Shown: in pieces, positions 1 to 8,133 of the stretch
Layout: each line of letters starts with the position of its first letter
How positions within the stretch are numbered: position 1 is the stretch's first letter
Assembly: GCA_013215505.1 (NCBI GenBank)
Contig: JABSQZ010000008.1
Location: 203,038 to 267,037 of the forward strand
Direction of reading: 5' to 3'
DNA: 64,000 nucleotides
DNA from: Oceanospirillaceae bacterium
GTDB taxonomy: Bacteria; Pseudomonadota; Gammaproteobacteria; Pseudomonadales; Balneatricaceae
Notes under the pieces: model-generated
What the model was told of the DNA's origin: nothing
The model's input: the letters and a program-made list of their open reading frames with translations, nothing else
Database searches by the model: none
Translations under genes and position numbers: made by a program

Positions 1-350
1 TTCACGCTGAAGCCTATCCTGCCGGGGAGCTCAAGCACGGGCCGCTGGCACTGGTGGATAAAGATATGCCAGTAGTGACTGTGGCACCGGATAACAAGAT
101 GCTGGAGAAACTGAAAGCTAATTTACAGGAAGTGCGGGCGCGCGGTGGGGAGTTGTTTATCTTCTGCGGCAGCGATACGATTGCCACTGACAATGGTTAC
201 CATGTGTTGCGGATGCCGTCGATGCCGGAGATTCTGGAGCCTATTGTGTATACCATTCCGATGCAGTTGTTTTCTTATCATGTGGCGGTATTAAAGGGCA
301 CTGATGTGGATCAACCGAGGAATTTGGCGAAATCAGTGACTGTTGAGTAG
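1..350 (+). CDS. glmS: Glutamine-fructose-6-phosphate aminotransferase, C-terminal part
   Basis: This is the end of GlmS, which makes glucosamine-6-phosphate from fructose-6-phosphate and glutamine for cell-wall and LPS synthesis. The gene enters from the left edge; the reading frame starts at base 3 and ends with TAG at 348-350. About 116 residues remain, from the second SIS (isomerase) domain: the motif [16 protein letters not shown] that lines the sugar-phosphate site, followed by the typical tail ending NLAKSVTVE. The amidotransferase domain lies outside the window. A strong terminator follows at 367-394, so this is the last gene of its transcript. Identification is secure from the motif and the tail. 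Confidence 0.97.
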   Translation, partial: HAEAYPAGELKHGPLALVDKDMPVVTVAPDNKMLEKLKANLQEVRARGGELFIFCGSDTIATDNGYHVLRMPSMPEILEPIVYTIPMQLFSYHVAVLKGTDVDQPRNLAKSVTVE

Positions 351-366
351 CGGTTTTTTTTAATGG

Positions 367-394
367 AAGGGGATGCATTTGGCATCCCTTTTTT
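367..394 (+). terminator. Rho-independent terminator of glmS
   Basis: GGGATGC (370-376) pairs with GCATCCC (382-388) over a 5-nt loop and is followed by six T. It begins 17 bases after the glmS stop codon. Classic intrinsic terminator. Confidence 0.9.
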
Positions 395-427
395 GTGGCT
401 GGTTAGTGGGGGTTGTTTATTTAAATT

Positions 428-728
428 CAAAAGACTTTTACTGATTTCTTTTTTAAGGTTGAAAATCAAAATAATTTCGCCGTTGGCGAGTTACTTTCTC
501 TTTACGTGCATAAAGAGAAAGATAACCAAAGAGAAAGTGCACCCAATATTACCGAAAGCTCCCTCCGCTATTGATTAAATTGCCGGCCGCTCACAGAGAC
601 ATCCATGTCTCGCACGCTCTGCGCGACATCCTGTCGCTCCGCTTCGTCAATTTAACCAATAGCTCCGGCGGGAATAGATGGGGCGGTAGCTCCGTTGTTA
701 AAGCGCAGCTTTTGGAGCTACCGCTAAA
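428..728 (+). repeat. Structured dispersed repeat, copy 1
   Basis: About 300 bases that recur, inverted, at 6410-6714 and, shorter and diverged, at 39995-40194. The element holds an ordered set of hairpins: TTTCTCTTT/AAAGAGAAA; an outer stem ATTGATTAAATTG (570-582) with a near complement around 648-660; inside it GAGACAT/ATGTCTC (596-602/605-611) and GCGACA/TGTCGC (623-628/632-637); then GGTAGCTCC with GGAGCTACC at the end. The three copies differ in the stem sequences but keep the pairing. Open frames across it are not conserved as proteins. It fills the gap between glmS and the DapA-like gene; nothing else is seen in 729-834. Confidence 0.85.
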
Positions 729-834
729 TGCGCTTGCGCCTTCTCCATTCTTTTCTCCGTTTTTGAAGCGGAGCATTTAGTGTTTCTTGATTGCTTAAAG
801 GCTTAAATGTTGGGTGACTAGTGCAACCGAACTA

Positions 835-1728
835 TCAGGCCAGAACTAACTCATCGAGCAAGTTCGCAAGTTGCTGGCGGTCTTCTCCTGCTAATGATTT
901 GAGCGGCAGTGGCAGGCTAGTGTGTTCTGTTAAGCCCAGTAATTCTGCGGCAGTTGCTATTACGCGGATGCTGCCGTTGTGTTGGCTGAACTGGTCCCAG
1001 ATCGGCTGCAGGCGGTTGGACAGGCGGGTTGCCTCTTGGGCATTGCCCGCTTGTGCGGCGCGGGTGATGGCCAGAATGGTGTTGGGGAACAGGCCGCCGA
1101 TTACTGAGTACCATAAATCGCATCCGGCATTTAGTCCGGTGGCCCCGAAGGCATCGCCGCTGACACCTATGCTGACTTTTGCCGGGATCATGGCGCGCAG
1201 GCGCTGAACGCGAGCCTTGGCGGCATCCGGGTCGGTCGGCACTCCTGGAATCTTGATTGACTGCACTTTATCGAGTGCGGCGATACGGGCATGTAGCTCA
1301 TCAGTGAACGCAAAATGTGTGGTGCCGGGGTTATCGTAGACACACAGCGGCACCGACAGAGAGCTGTTCACCGCTTCATAGAGGCCAAACACCTCATCGG
1401 CAGATAGCTTTTGGTAGGACATGGGGGCCAATAATACGGCACTGGCGCCGGCATTTTGTGCAGCTTCGGCCAGAGTCAGTACGTCGCGGCTACGCAGTGC
1501 GCTGATGCCGATAATCACCGGAATGTCCTGGGCGTGTTGTACTGCCAGTTGGCTGATGCGTATCCGCTCGGCCAGTGTCAGGTAGGCATAGTTGCCGGTG
1601 GAACCTAAGGCGCCGATCGAGTCGACAGCGGAAGCGACAAGACGTTCTAACAGTTTTATAAACGCCGATTCGTCTACGCCGTTCTCGTTCATGGGGGTTA
1701 GGGGAAATGCGCTGAGTCCTGAAAACAT
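835..1728 (-). CDS. DapA/N-acetylneuraminate lyase family aldolase
   Basis: A (beta/alpha)8-barrel pyruvate-type class I aldolase of the dihydrodipicolinate synthase/NAL family, 297 residues, about the usual length. The start is the ATG at 1728, because AAGGAG lies ten bases upstream; an in-frame codon further upstream would run into the operator. Visible motifs are GSTGNY (the GTTGE-like substrate loop), VYDNPG with the proton-relay Tyr, and IKIPG with the Schiff-base Lys. The Arg that binds aspartate semialdehyde in true DapA (after NVPSRT) is replaced by NPGTT, so lysine biosynthesis is unlikely and a catabolic 2-keto-acid aldolase or hydratase is inferred. It is divergent from a MocR regulator, which probably controls it. 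The substrate is unknown. Confidence 0.85.
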   Translation of the reverse strand: MFSGLSAFPLTPMNENGVDESAFIKLLERLVASAVDSIGALGSTGNYAYLTLAERIRISQLAVQHAQDIPVIIGISALRSRDVLTLAEAAQNAGASAVLLAPMSYQKLSADEVFGLYEAVNSSLSVPLCVYDNPGTTHFAFTDELHARIAALDKVQSIKIPGVPTDPDAAKARVQRLRAMIPAKVSIGVSGDAFGATGLNAGCDLWYSVIGGLFPNTILAITRAAQAGNAQEATRLSNRLQPIWDQFSQHNGSIRVIATAAELLGLTEHTSLPLPLKSLAGEDRQQLANLLDELVLA

Positions 1729-1793
1729 CTTGATACTCCTTATGTCAGTTGAGCTTAGAAAACAGCTATTTTGCTGTAACTGCAATGATGTTA

Positions 1794-1833
1794 ACATTGT
1801 CACAGACAAAAACAAACATTGTCATAGGACAAA
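1794..1833. promoter_or_regulatory. Paired direct repeats between dapA-like gene and mocR
   Basis: ACATTGTCACAGACAAA (1794-1810) and ACATTGTCATAGGACAAA (1816-1833) are direct repeats whose starts are 22 bp apart, two helical turns. Direct-repeat operators at helical spacing are typical for dimeric MocR regulators. The site ends just before the MocR start and lies about 65 bases upstream of the aldolase start, so it could control both. The TTGTCAC/TTGTCAT cores also resemble Pho half sites; the MocR reading is preferred because of gene context. Confidence 0.6.
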
Positions 1834-1834
1834 A

Positions 1835-3139
1835 ATGAAAATCATTGGAAAGACCTCAGTTGAAATTTCAGATTGCATCCGCGAAGGGGTGCAAAGTGGT
1901 CAGTTATTGGCCGGTGATTCACTACCGCCGGTTCGCGAGCTGGCAGAGTATCTGGGGGTGAATCGCAATACCGTCGCGGCAGCTTATCAGCGGTTGGCGA
2001 AAGCGGGGATTGCCATCACTAAGGGACGCTTAGGCACCAGTATTTGTGCACCACAACAAGCTGGCGAGCAAGAGGGATTAAGTAGCTCAACAGCACTGAT
2101 TGACCTGGCTGATGGCAACCCCAACCCACAGTGGCTGCCAGAGCTACAGAAGCTACTGAGCTTGTGCCGGCCTGAGACATTTCTCTATGGTGATGACACT
2201 ATCCTGCCCGAGCTTCGCCACTGGGCAGCAGATAACTTCCAGGCTGATTGCCCGGTTGATAACCAATTGCAATTGACTCATGGTGCTGTTGATGCCGTGG
2301 AGCGGTTGGTGTTTGCGCATCTGGCCCCCGGTGATAAAGTGGCGGTTGAAGATCCCTGTTTCCTAGGCACTATCAACGCGTTGCGCCTGGCGGGTATGCA
2401 CAGTATCGGCATAGCAGTCGATGCTCAGGGTATGCGACCGGAGAAACTGGCACTGGCCCTGGATGCAGGAGTCCGGGCGATTGTGATCACCCCCCGTGCG
2501 CACAATCCTACCGGCTGTAGTTTATCTAAGGATCGCGCCTGGGAACTGCAGCAAGTGTTGGCGGCCTATCCGAATGTGCTGGTAATTATCGATGATCACT
2601 TCGCCCTGCTGGCCGATACCCCCTATTACTCTGTTATCCCGGATAACACTATGCATTGGGCCTTAGTGCGCTCAGTATCAAAAGCTCTGGGACCGGATTT
2701 ACGTTTGGCTTTTGTGCTCAGCGACCCGACGACAGGGGCTAGGCTGAGTGCTCGCCTGGCACCGGGTATGACTTGGGTTAGCCATATTCTTCAGGCGCTG
2801 GTCAGCACTTGCTTGAACTCAGCAGGTATATGCCGGCAGGTTGCAGATGCACGTTTCCAATATAGTCTTCGCAGTGACCGGTTATGCAGGGCGCTGCAAG
2901 ATCAGGGCATTGCAGTAGCAACTTATTCGGCGGGGCTAAATCTCTGGATAGCAGTAGCTGTGGACGCAAAAGAGCTCGTTTACGCAATGGCGCAAAAAGG
3001 CTGGCTGGTGCGCCTGGGTACTGTTTTTGCGGTGCAGGGGCAAGCTCAGGCAATTCGAGTGACAATATCCAAGTTAGAGGCTGAGCAGACGCAGCGTTTT
3101 GCAGTGGATTTGCAAGCTTGCCTCACTCGCTTGGCATAA
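1835..3139 (+). CDS. MocR-type GntR regulator with aminotransferase domain
   Basis: A 434-residue transcription factor with an N-terminal GntR winged helix-turn-helix (about residues 10-75, including the LPPVRELAEYLGVNRNTV motif) and a fold-type I aminotransferase domain (about 95-434). The PLP-lysine region reads RSVSKALGPDLR, and HNPTGC and IIDDHF match the cofactor pocket, so PLP binding looks intact. The start at 1835 was chosen because the GntR domain begins there; a longer frame reaching back to 1592 would overlap the divergent gene antisense. MocR proteins sense an amine or amino-acid-derived ligand through PLP and control adjacent genes; the DapA-like aldolase is the obvious target. 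Confidence 0.9.
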   Translation: MKIIGKTSVEISDCIREGVQSGQLLAGDSLPPVRELAEYLGVNRNTVAAAYQRLAKAGIAITKGRLGTSICAPQQAGEQEGLSSSTALIDLADGNPNPQWLPELQKLLSLCRPETFLYGDDTILPELRHWAADNFQADCPVDNQLQLTHGAVDAVERLVFAHLAPGDKVAVEDPCFLGTINALRLAGMHSIGIAVDAQGMRPEKLALALDAGVRAIVITPRAHNPTGCSLSKDRAWELQQVLAAYPNVLVIIDDHFALLADTPYYSVIPDNTMHWALVRSVSKALGPDLRLAFVLSDPTTGARLSARLAPGMTWVSHILQALVSTCLNSAGICRQVADARFQYSLRSDRLCRALQDQGIAVATYSAGLNLWIAVAVDAKELVYAMAQKGWLVRLGTVFAVQGQAQAIRVTISKLEAEQTQRFAVDLQACLTRLA

Positions 3140-3253
3140 ACATTGGTCTCTTGAATGCTGATTCGATCCTAGAATGGATGTCCGCTGATCGGTGTATGCT
3201 GCAGAATTAATGCAGAAGCCAGATACCCCTGATAGCGCTTTAAAATGGCTCGA

Positions 3254-4132
3254 CTAGTTAATTAAATCAATATCATCGATTTGGTATACGTCGAGTTTAT
3301 TGTCTAACATCATAGGCACAATCAGCTTACCGTCGTACAAGCTGATATCGGCGGCGCCAGGGCCTGCGTTGAACAGCAGCTCAGACTGGCCATCTTTTAA
3401 GCTAAAGACGTTGCCATTGATCCAGTCATTGATGAATAAGCGACCTCGGTGAGTGGCGATGCCATCTAAGTTACCCATTGGGCCACTGATGCTCCGTAGC
3501 TTCTTTGTGGAATCTGCCAGCGCAAGTTGATAAACCTTGCCGGGTGTTTTAGTGCTGAAATCTGCCTGCATTTTCCGACCCCAAGTGGCGATGTATAGCT
3601 GATCTTGCTGAATAAACAGGCCATTGGGATGCGGGAGCAAGTCAGAGCTCAACCATTTTTGAAATTTTCCCTGTTGCAAGCGATAGACACCGCCAGCTAT
3701 TAAGTCTGATACATAGACATTGCCCTGGCTATCTATGCTGACGTCGTTGAGCATTTTACTTTCAGCGGCAAAATAGCTGGTCAAAATTTTGCCACTGTTG
3801 CGCTCTACCAGATGTAAGTTCTGCAGATCAGCGACATACAGTTTATCTCCAACGATTGCCATGCCCTTGGGTGCGTCAAAGCCCTGTGCCCAGTACTTTT
3901 CCAATAACTGGCCATCCATTGATATTTTACTGATGTAACCTTTGCCATTTAACTCTAGTGGGGCGCCATTAATATTACTGACCAATAATTGCTGGCTGGT
4001 CGGGTCTAGCAGTACCGATTCTGGCTGATCAAATCCCTCCAGCGACCAGGCAATGGCGGGATCTGCAATGGCAGTACTATTCCAGCTAACGCTGGCGACA
4101 AGGAGTGCGACGAATAATGATTTTTTGTACAT
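3254..4132 (-). CDS. Secreted SMP-30/NHL-like beta-propeller protein
   Basis: A 292-residue protein with a Sec signal peptide (residues 1-23, ending around STAIA-DPAIAW) and a string of beta-propeller blades, for example SVLLDPTSQQLLVSNI, MLNDVSIDSQGNVYVSDL, PNGLFIQQDQLYIATWG and NLDGIATHRGRLFINDW. This spacing of VSD/ATW/NDW blades is typical of SMP-30/gluconolactonase and NHL folds. It probably acts in the periplasm; whether it is a lactonase or a binding protein cannot be decided. It is divergent from an XRE regulator across an inverted repeat, which suggests local control. Confidence 0.75.
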   Translation of the reverse strand: MYKKSLFVALLVASVSWNSTAIADPAIAWSLEGFDQPESVLLDPTSQQLLVSNINGAPLELNGKGYISKISMDGQLLEKYWAQGFDAPKGMAIVGDKLYVADLQNLHLVERNSGKILTSYFAAESKMLNDVSIDSQGNVYVSDLIAGGVYRLQQGKFQKWLSSDLLPHPNGLFIQQDQLYIATWGRKMQADFSTKTPGKVYQLALADSTKKLRSISGPMGNLDGIATHRGRLFINDWINGNVFSLKDGQSELLFNAGPGAADISLYDGKLIVPMMLDNKLDVYQIDDIDLIN

Positions 4133-4186
4133 GCTGTTGTTCTCTCAAGTTTTGGATGTATTTTGCAGGTGACTTAGATTGACATA

Positions 4187-4227
4187 TAAGATACTATTTT
4201 GAAATTTAAAATATAAAAGGTATCTTA
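4187..4227. promoter_or_regulatory. Inverted repeat between propeller gene and XRE regulator
   Basis: TAAGATAC (4187-4194) and GTATCTTA (4220-4227) are perfect inverted arms separated by 25 AT-rich bases in the 129-bp divergent intergenic region. They lie 34 bases upstream of the regulator start. This is a candidate operator for the XRE protein, possibly looping over the promoters of both genes. Confidence 0.55.
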
Positions 4228-4261
4228 TGGTGATACTTTTTTGCTTGTAGAGTAACAACTG

Positions 4262-5011
4262 ATGAATGATGGCCAGCAACGAGAAAGTTTATTTTCGGTT
4301 TTGAAGCAAGTATTAAAAACGCGGGGCTTCACTTATGCCTCAATAGCACAGGCACTGGGAGTCACTGAGTTAACGGTAAAAAGATTGTTTAAAGATCGTG
4401 ACTGCAAGATGAGTCGGCTGTTGGAAATCTGTGAAATAGCCGGACTCAGCTTGAGTGATTTAGTGACGATGCAAGAGCGTATCAGCAGCAGTGCGCAGTA
4501 CTTGCCGGCGGCGGCAGAAAAGGCCCTGGCGACGAGTCCCAGGACTTTTGTGTTTTTGTTATTGTTAGTTTCCTGGGTCGATTTAAAGCGCATCGGGGCA
4601 GAGTGCCAACTGAGTGAACAGCAGATTTATCTGTTACTGCGTGAGCTGGAGAAGATTGGCATCATCGAATTGCAGGCCGACAATAAGATCAAATACCTGG
4701 TCAGTTTACCTATTCGCTGGCGCTTAAATGGCCCGCTCGGCGATCAGATCAAAAGCGCCAATATGAAGTACATCAGTCATTGTATTGATCATAACAGCGA
4801 TCCTGAATATGAGTTTTCGGCGGCCAGCAGATTGATGAGCGAGACCAGCGTGGCACAGATACAAGAGTCGATGCGGCAGCTAATGCGGGATTTTGATTAT
4901 CTGGCGACTCAAGATCAGATGTTTTATCCGTCTAAGGATTTGCTGTTAACTAAGATGGTATTCGCGGTGGGGCCGTTTCCTATATTGGAAATTTTTCCAA
5001 TGGATAAGTAA
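4262..5011 (+). CDS. XRE-family transcriptional regulator
   Basis: A 249-residue regulator with an N-terminal Cro/CI-type helix-turn-helix (about residues 10-65: YASIAQALGVTELTVKRLF, then a second helix region LLEICEIAGLSLSDLV). The rest, about 80-249, contains a second winged-helix-like stretch (LSEQQIYLLLRELEKIGIIEL) and an acidic C-terminus; I do not recognise a ligand domain. This two-part layout is seen in a group of small gammaproteobacterial regulators of unknown signal. It is divergent from the propeller gene, its likely target. The protein ends beside a tandem heptamer repeat. Confidence 0.75.
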   Translation: MNDGQQRESLFSVLKQVLKTRGFTYASIAQALGVTELTVKRLFKDRDCKMSRLLEICEIAGLSLSDLVTMQERISSSAQYLPAAAEKALATSPRTFVFLLLLVSWVDLKRIGAECQLSEQQIYLLLRELEKIGIIELQADNKIKYLVSLPIRWRLNGPLGDQIKSANMKYISHCIDHNSDPEYEFSAASRLMSETSVAQIQESMRQLMRDFDYLATQDQMFYPSKDLLLTKMVFAVGPFPILEIFPMDK

Positions 5012-5013
5012 AA

Positions 5014-5076
5014 AGTAATAAGTAATAAGTCGTGAGTAGCGAGTAGTAAGTAGTAAGTAGTAAGTCGTAAGTCGTA
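5014..5076. repeat. Tandem heptamer repeat, nine units
   Basis: Nine consecutive 7-bp units of the form AGTMGTA (AGTAATA twice, AGTCGTG, AGTAGCG, AGTAGTA three times, AGTCGTA twice) fill the space between two convergent genes. It starts three bases after the XRE stop codon. The units are imperfect at the left and homogeneous at the right, as in a slipped-strand array. Confidence 0.9.
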
Positions 5077-5094
5077 AGTTCAAAGTGTGTTCAA

Positions 5095-5694
5095 TTATGT
5101 TTTCAGCAACATCCAGATGGCGACTGATGCCAACAGCAATGCAAAAAATCGGTTTTGTCGTCTGGCCTGTACATCTTTGGCAAATAGTTTGGCTAGGCGC
5201 TCTCCTGCGATAGTCCAAATACTAAAGGCGATAAAATTATTCAAGGTAAAAATACTGGTAATCCACAGCGCATGTAGCCAAATGCTTTGCCCCTCTAGCA
5301 AGCTGAACTGGCTAAACATCAATACTATGATCACATAGGCTTTCGGGTTTAACAGTAATAAAATACCGCCATCTACAAAACCTGCCCGCGATGCCCGAAT
5401 CTCGTTTTTGCTAGTCCCCGCTGTTGCCAGGCACCAGGCTAAATACAGGACATAAGCGCTTCCAGCGAAGCGCAGTACAGTCAGTAACAGTTCTGATGAA
5501 CGGGTAAATGTTGCAAAACCTAAACCAATAGCCAAAGTCACCAGCCAAGTTGCCAGGTGGTAGCCAAAATTTGCATTTAAAGTACTGACAAAACCAAAAC
5601 GTGCGCCATTAGCGGCAAAAAATAAATTACCCGGGCCCGGGCTGTAAGCTAGTGGGAAAAGAAATATTAGTAGTGCAATAGTTAGTTCGAGCAT
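5095..5694 (-). CDS. LysE/RhtB family amino-acid exporter
   Basis: A 199-residue inner-membrane exporter with six predicted hydrophobic segments. The family signature is clear: SPGPGNLFF in the first helix region, YLAWCLATA, and LLLNPKAYV before the fourth helix. LysE/RhtB proteins export amino acids or analogues by proton antiport; the substrate cannot be told. Length is normal. The MarR gene upstream on the same strand (137 bp away) may regulate it. A second, unrelated-in-sequence LysE paralogue lies at 7426-8052. Confidence 0.88.
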   Translation of the reverse strand: MLELTIALLIFLFPLAYSPGPGNLFFAANGARFGFVSTLNANFGYHLATWLVTLAIGLGFATFTRSSELLLTVLRFAGSAYVLYLAWCLATAGTSKNEIRASRAGFVDGGILLLLNPKAYVIIVLMFSQFSLLEGQSIWLHALWITSIFTLNNFIAFSIWTIAGERLAKLFAKDVQARRQNRFFALLLASVAIWMLLKT

Positions 5695-5830
5695 TACGCA
5701 AACCTTACAAGTTGATAGCCCAGATTATAGAGAATGTCCGCGCTGTTAATATCCGAAACTTGCGAATGGTAAAACAGTTGCCCTCCAAAGCCAGACAATG
5801 CGACTGTCTGCTGGAGCTTGTTTGCGTTAA

Positions 5831-6253
5831 CTATAAAATCCTTGCCGTTAAACTCAGTAATTTTTCAATCTGATTTGGCGTTAGATTCCCCATCACCTCC
5901 TGGGTACAGTGCTCAAAGCTGACACTGGCATCTTTATATAGCTGTTGCCCGGCCTCTGAAAGCTTCACCAAACTCTGCCTTGCATCGCGCGGATTGGCTT
6001 CCTTCTCAACTATTTTTATTTTCTCCATTGGCGCTATTAAACGTGTCACCCCTGAGGCACTTATACCTACTCGCTCCGCCAGTTCAATCCTGCGCATAGT
6101 TTTCAGGACACTGCCATTGAGGTGATGCATTATCATATATTCGGTAAAGCTGATCCCGTGATAACTTAATTGCCCGTCAATACGCTTAGATATTTTTGAT
6201 GCCAACAACATATTATGAATAATGAATTCAGCACTTAATGATTTTTTTGGCAT
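5831..6253 (-). CDS. MarR family transcriptional regulator
   Basis: A 140-residue winged-helix regulator. The recognition region reads RIELAERVGISASGVTRLIAPMEK, and the beta-wing reads NPRDARQSLVKLSEAG, both typical of MarR. The helices at both ends would form the dimer interface. Length is usual. A perfect 9-bp inverted repeat lies 16-37 bases before its start codon, so autorepression is likely. It reads toward the LysE gene and may control it. Confidence 0.88.
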   Translation of the reverse strand: MPKKSLSAEFIIHNMLLASKISKRIDGQLSYHGISFTEYMIMHHLNGSVLKTMRRIELAERVGISASGVTRLIAPMEKIKIVEKEANPRDARQSLVKLSEAGQQLYKDASVSFEHCTQEVMGNLTPNQIEKLLSLTARIL

Positions 6254-6268
6254 GATTTATCCTTGTTA

Positions 6269-6290
6269 TATGCTTGAGTAGTCAAGCATA
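6269..6290. promoter_or_regulatory. MarR-type palindromic operator
   Basis: TATGCTTGA (6269-6277), GTAG, TCAAGCATA (6282-6290): perfect 9-bp arms around a 4-bp centre, 16 bases upstream of the marR start. Size and position fit an autoregulatory MarR box. Confidence 0.7.
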
Positions 6291-6409
6291 AATCAATTAA
6301 AAAAAATTACAATAGACTTATCAACACTTACAGAAAAGTAATATTCAAGGATCTAACGCTATAAGTTAGTTATTTAATGCAGGGAAATATAAGAAAGAGC
6401 AGCACACTT

Positions 6410-6714
6410 AGCGGTAGCTCCAAAAGCTGCGCTTTTAAAACGGAGCTACCGCCTCACCATCTAGTGCCGCCGGAGCTATTGATTGAATTGACGAAGCGGA
6501 GCGACAGGACGTCGCGAAGAGCGAATGGGGCATGGATGCCCCTGATGAGCGGTCGGCAATTTAATCAATAGCGTAGGTAGCTTTCGGCAATAGTGGGTGC
6601 ACTTTCTCTTTGGTTATCTTTCTCTTTATGCACCTAAAGAGAAAGTAACTCGCCAACGGCGAAATTATTTTGAATTTTAAAACCTCAAAAGAGAAATCAG
6701 TTAAAGTTTTTTGA
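6410..6714 (-). repeat. Structured dispersed repeat, copy 2 (inverted)
   Basis: Reverse-complement copy of the element at 428-728, most of it readily alignable. Stem 1 is GGGGCAT/ATGCCCC when read in this orientation (6527-6533/6536-6542), different bases from copy 1 but still perfectly paired. Stem 2 is GCGAC/GTCGC (6501-6505/6511-6515). Outer arms ATTGAATTG/CAATTTAAT and the terminal GGTAGCTCC/GGAGCTACC arms are kept. It occupies the marR-GNAT intergenic space; 6715-6838 shows no further feature. Confidence 0.85.
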
Positions 6715-6838
6715 CAAAATAACAATTGTTCAAAGTTAAAACATATAATCGGGATAGCTTCCCCATAATAGCGAAGTAGCCGTATTTCGACTATAAAAAT
6801 CAGCAGCTAATGAATACCAACCCCAGGGGTACCAACCT

Positions 6839-7330
6839 ATGGAATATCATATTCGAACATACCGCGAGACTGATAAAAATTCACTCAACCAGATAGCGGT
6901 GTTAGCTTTCGAGCAGTATTCCCATCTCTATTCCGATTGGCCTGAATTTAGTAGAAAAGTGGCACGAATGTCTGCTCTTGCGGAAAACTCTGAAATATTG
7001 ATTGCGTCTCAAGGCTCAACGATCCTTGGCGCCGTTGCTTACAATGGACCCTATAAAGCTAAAGCGGAGTTTTTCAAACCTGAGTGGGCGGTTATACGAA
7101 TGCTGGTGGTTAACCCCGAACATCGCGGTTCGGGTATTGGTCGCCGGTTAACTGAAGAATGCCTGGCACATGCAAGACGAGACGATGTGCAGGTAATTGC
7201 CCTGCACACATCGACGATGATGGAAGTTGCGCTAGCTATGTATCAGGCAATGGGTTTTGCGTACTATGCACAAGCGCCCGATATACACCGAGTTAAATAT
7301 GCTATCTATACCCACAGACTGGCAGCATAA
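6839..7330 (+). CDS. GNAT family N-acetyltransferase
   Basis: A 163-residue single-domain GNAT protein. Motif A, the acetyl-CoA pyrophosphate loop, is visible as MLVVNPEHRGSGIGRRL (about residues 88-104), followed by the motif B region YQAMGFAYYAQAP. The start at 6839 has an AGGGG sequence about ten bases upstream. The acceptor substrate is unknown. It lies 95 bp before a LysE-type exporter on the same strand, so the two may be cotranscribed; an acetyltransferase plus exporter pair would fit detoxification of an amine or amino acid, which is inference. Confidence 0.85.
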   Translation: MEYHIRTYRETDKNSLNQIAVLAFEQYSHLYSDWPEFSRKVARMSALAENSEILIASQGSTILGAVAYNGPYKAKAEFFKPEWAVIRMLVVNPEHRGSGIGRRLTEECLAHARRDDVQVIALHTSTMMEVALAMYQAMGFAYYAQAPDIHRVKYAIYTHRLAA

Positions 7331-7425
7331 CTATCGATTTACAGTATTAGCAATTTTGTTCAATAATGCGCCCAAATTAGCTGTTAGTATTGCCGCTTAA
7401 GAATGCTTACAGCAGAGGGATTACG

Positions 7426-8052
7426 ATGCTCGATTACACACAAGTTATTGCTTATACCATAGCGCTGGGAATAGCCGCCGCCATACCCGGGCCCGGTATG
7501 ATTGCTTTAGTGGCGCGCAGTTTAAGTACTGGGGCAGTGACTGGCTTCGCATTGTTATTCGGGATTATTTTAGGGGATTTGTTGTATCTGTCATTCGCGG
7601 TATTTGGTCTGGCGCTTCTCGCGCAAAGTTTCAATGTACTCTTTGTACTGATCAAATGGGGCTCAATTTTGTACTTGTGCTATTTAGCCTGGCAGTTTTG
7701 GCACGCCAAAGCTCAGTCAATTCACAGTTCCGAAAAGCTAGACCACAAAGATATGTTTGCCGCCGGATTATCTGGTCTGACTATCACTTTAGGTAACCCT
7801 AAAACTATTGCCTTTTATCTGGCGTTGTTACCCGTCGTTATCAATTTAGAAACAATCACTTTACAGACCTGGGCCAGCGCGTTGATACCTCTGACTATCG
7901 CCATTTTATTTGTCGTGGGGACAGTGTTTATTCTCGGGGCAGTCGCGGTCAGGCGAAGTTTATCCGGAGCGCATGCGCAGAAAGTGATTCACCGCAGCGC
8001 TGCAACCGCTATGTTTTTAGCGGCAGGGTCACTGGTCAGTAAAGAGTTATAA
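7426..8052 (+). CDS. LysE family translocator
   Basis: A 208-residue LysE/RhtB exporter with about six membrane segments. The family signature AAIPGPGMIALVARSL lies in the first segment and TLGNPKTIAFYLALLP in the middle. The ATG at 7426 was chosen because AGAGGG precedes it and the first helix begins immediately; an alternative start at 7390 adds residues without membrane character. The substrate is unknown. Probably follows the GNAT gene in one transcript. A hairpin with a short T run at 8103-8133 may end it. Confidence 0.88.
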   Translation: MLDYTQVIAYTIALGIAAAIPGPGMIALVARSLSTGAVTGFALLFGIILGDLLYLSFAVFGLALLAQSFNVLFVLIKWGSILYLCYLAWQFWHAKAQSIHSSEKLDHKDMFAAGLSGLTITLGNPKTIAFYLALLPVVINLETITLQTWASALIPLTIAILFVVGTVFILGAVAVRRSLSGAHAQKVIHRSAATAMFLAAGSLVSKEL

Positions 8053-8102
8053 AAATTAGCGACAGGGTGAATAAGTTGCTCTAGCAAAGCTGGGGTTACT
8101 GT

Positions 8103-8133
8103 CTGTGAAACTGTTGTATTCACAGCTATTTTA
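8103..8133 (+). terminator. Probable terminator after lysE-like gene
   Basis: CTGTGAA (8103-8109) pairs with TTCACAG (8119-8125) across a 9-nt loop and is followed by CTATTTT. A moderate intrinsic terminator. Confidence 0.5.

Noticed and set aside
363-780. Open frames across the structured repeat
   Set aside because: Frames are not kept in the other copies and hairpin arms explain the sequence conservation.
1794-1833. Pho box upstream of MocR
   Set aside because: Half sites are 22 bp apart with no good middle site; a MocR direct-repeat operator explains them better.
1592-1834. Long N-terminal extension of the MocR gene
   Set aside because: It would be antisense to the DapA-like gene and cover the operator; the GntR domain starts at 1835.
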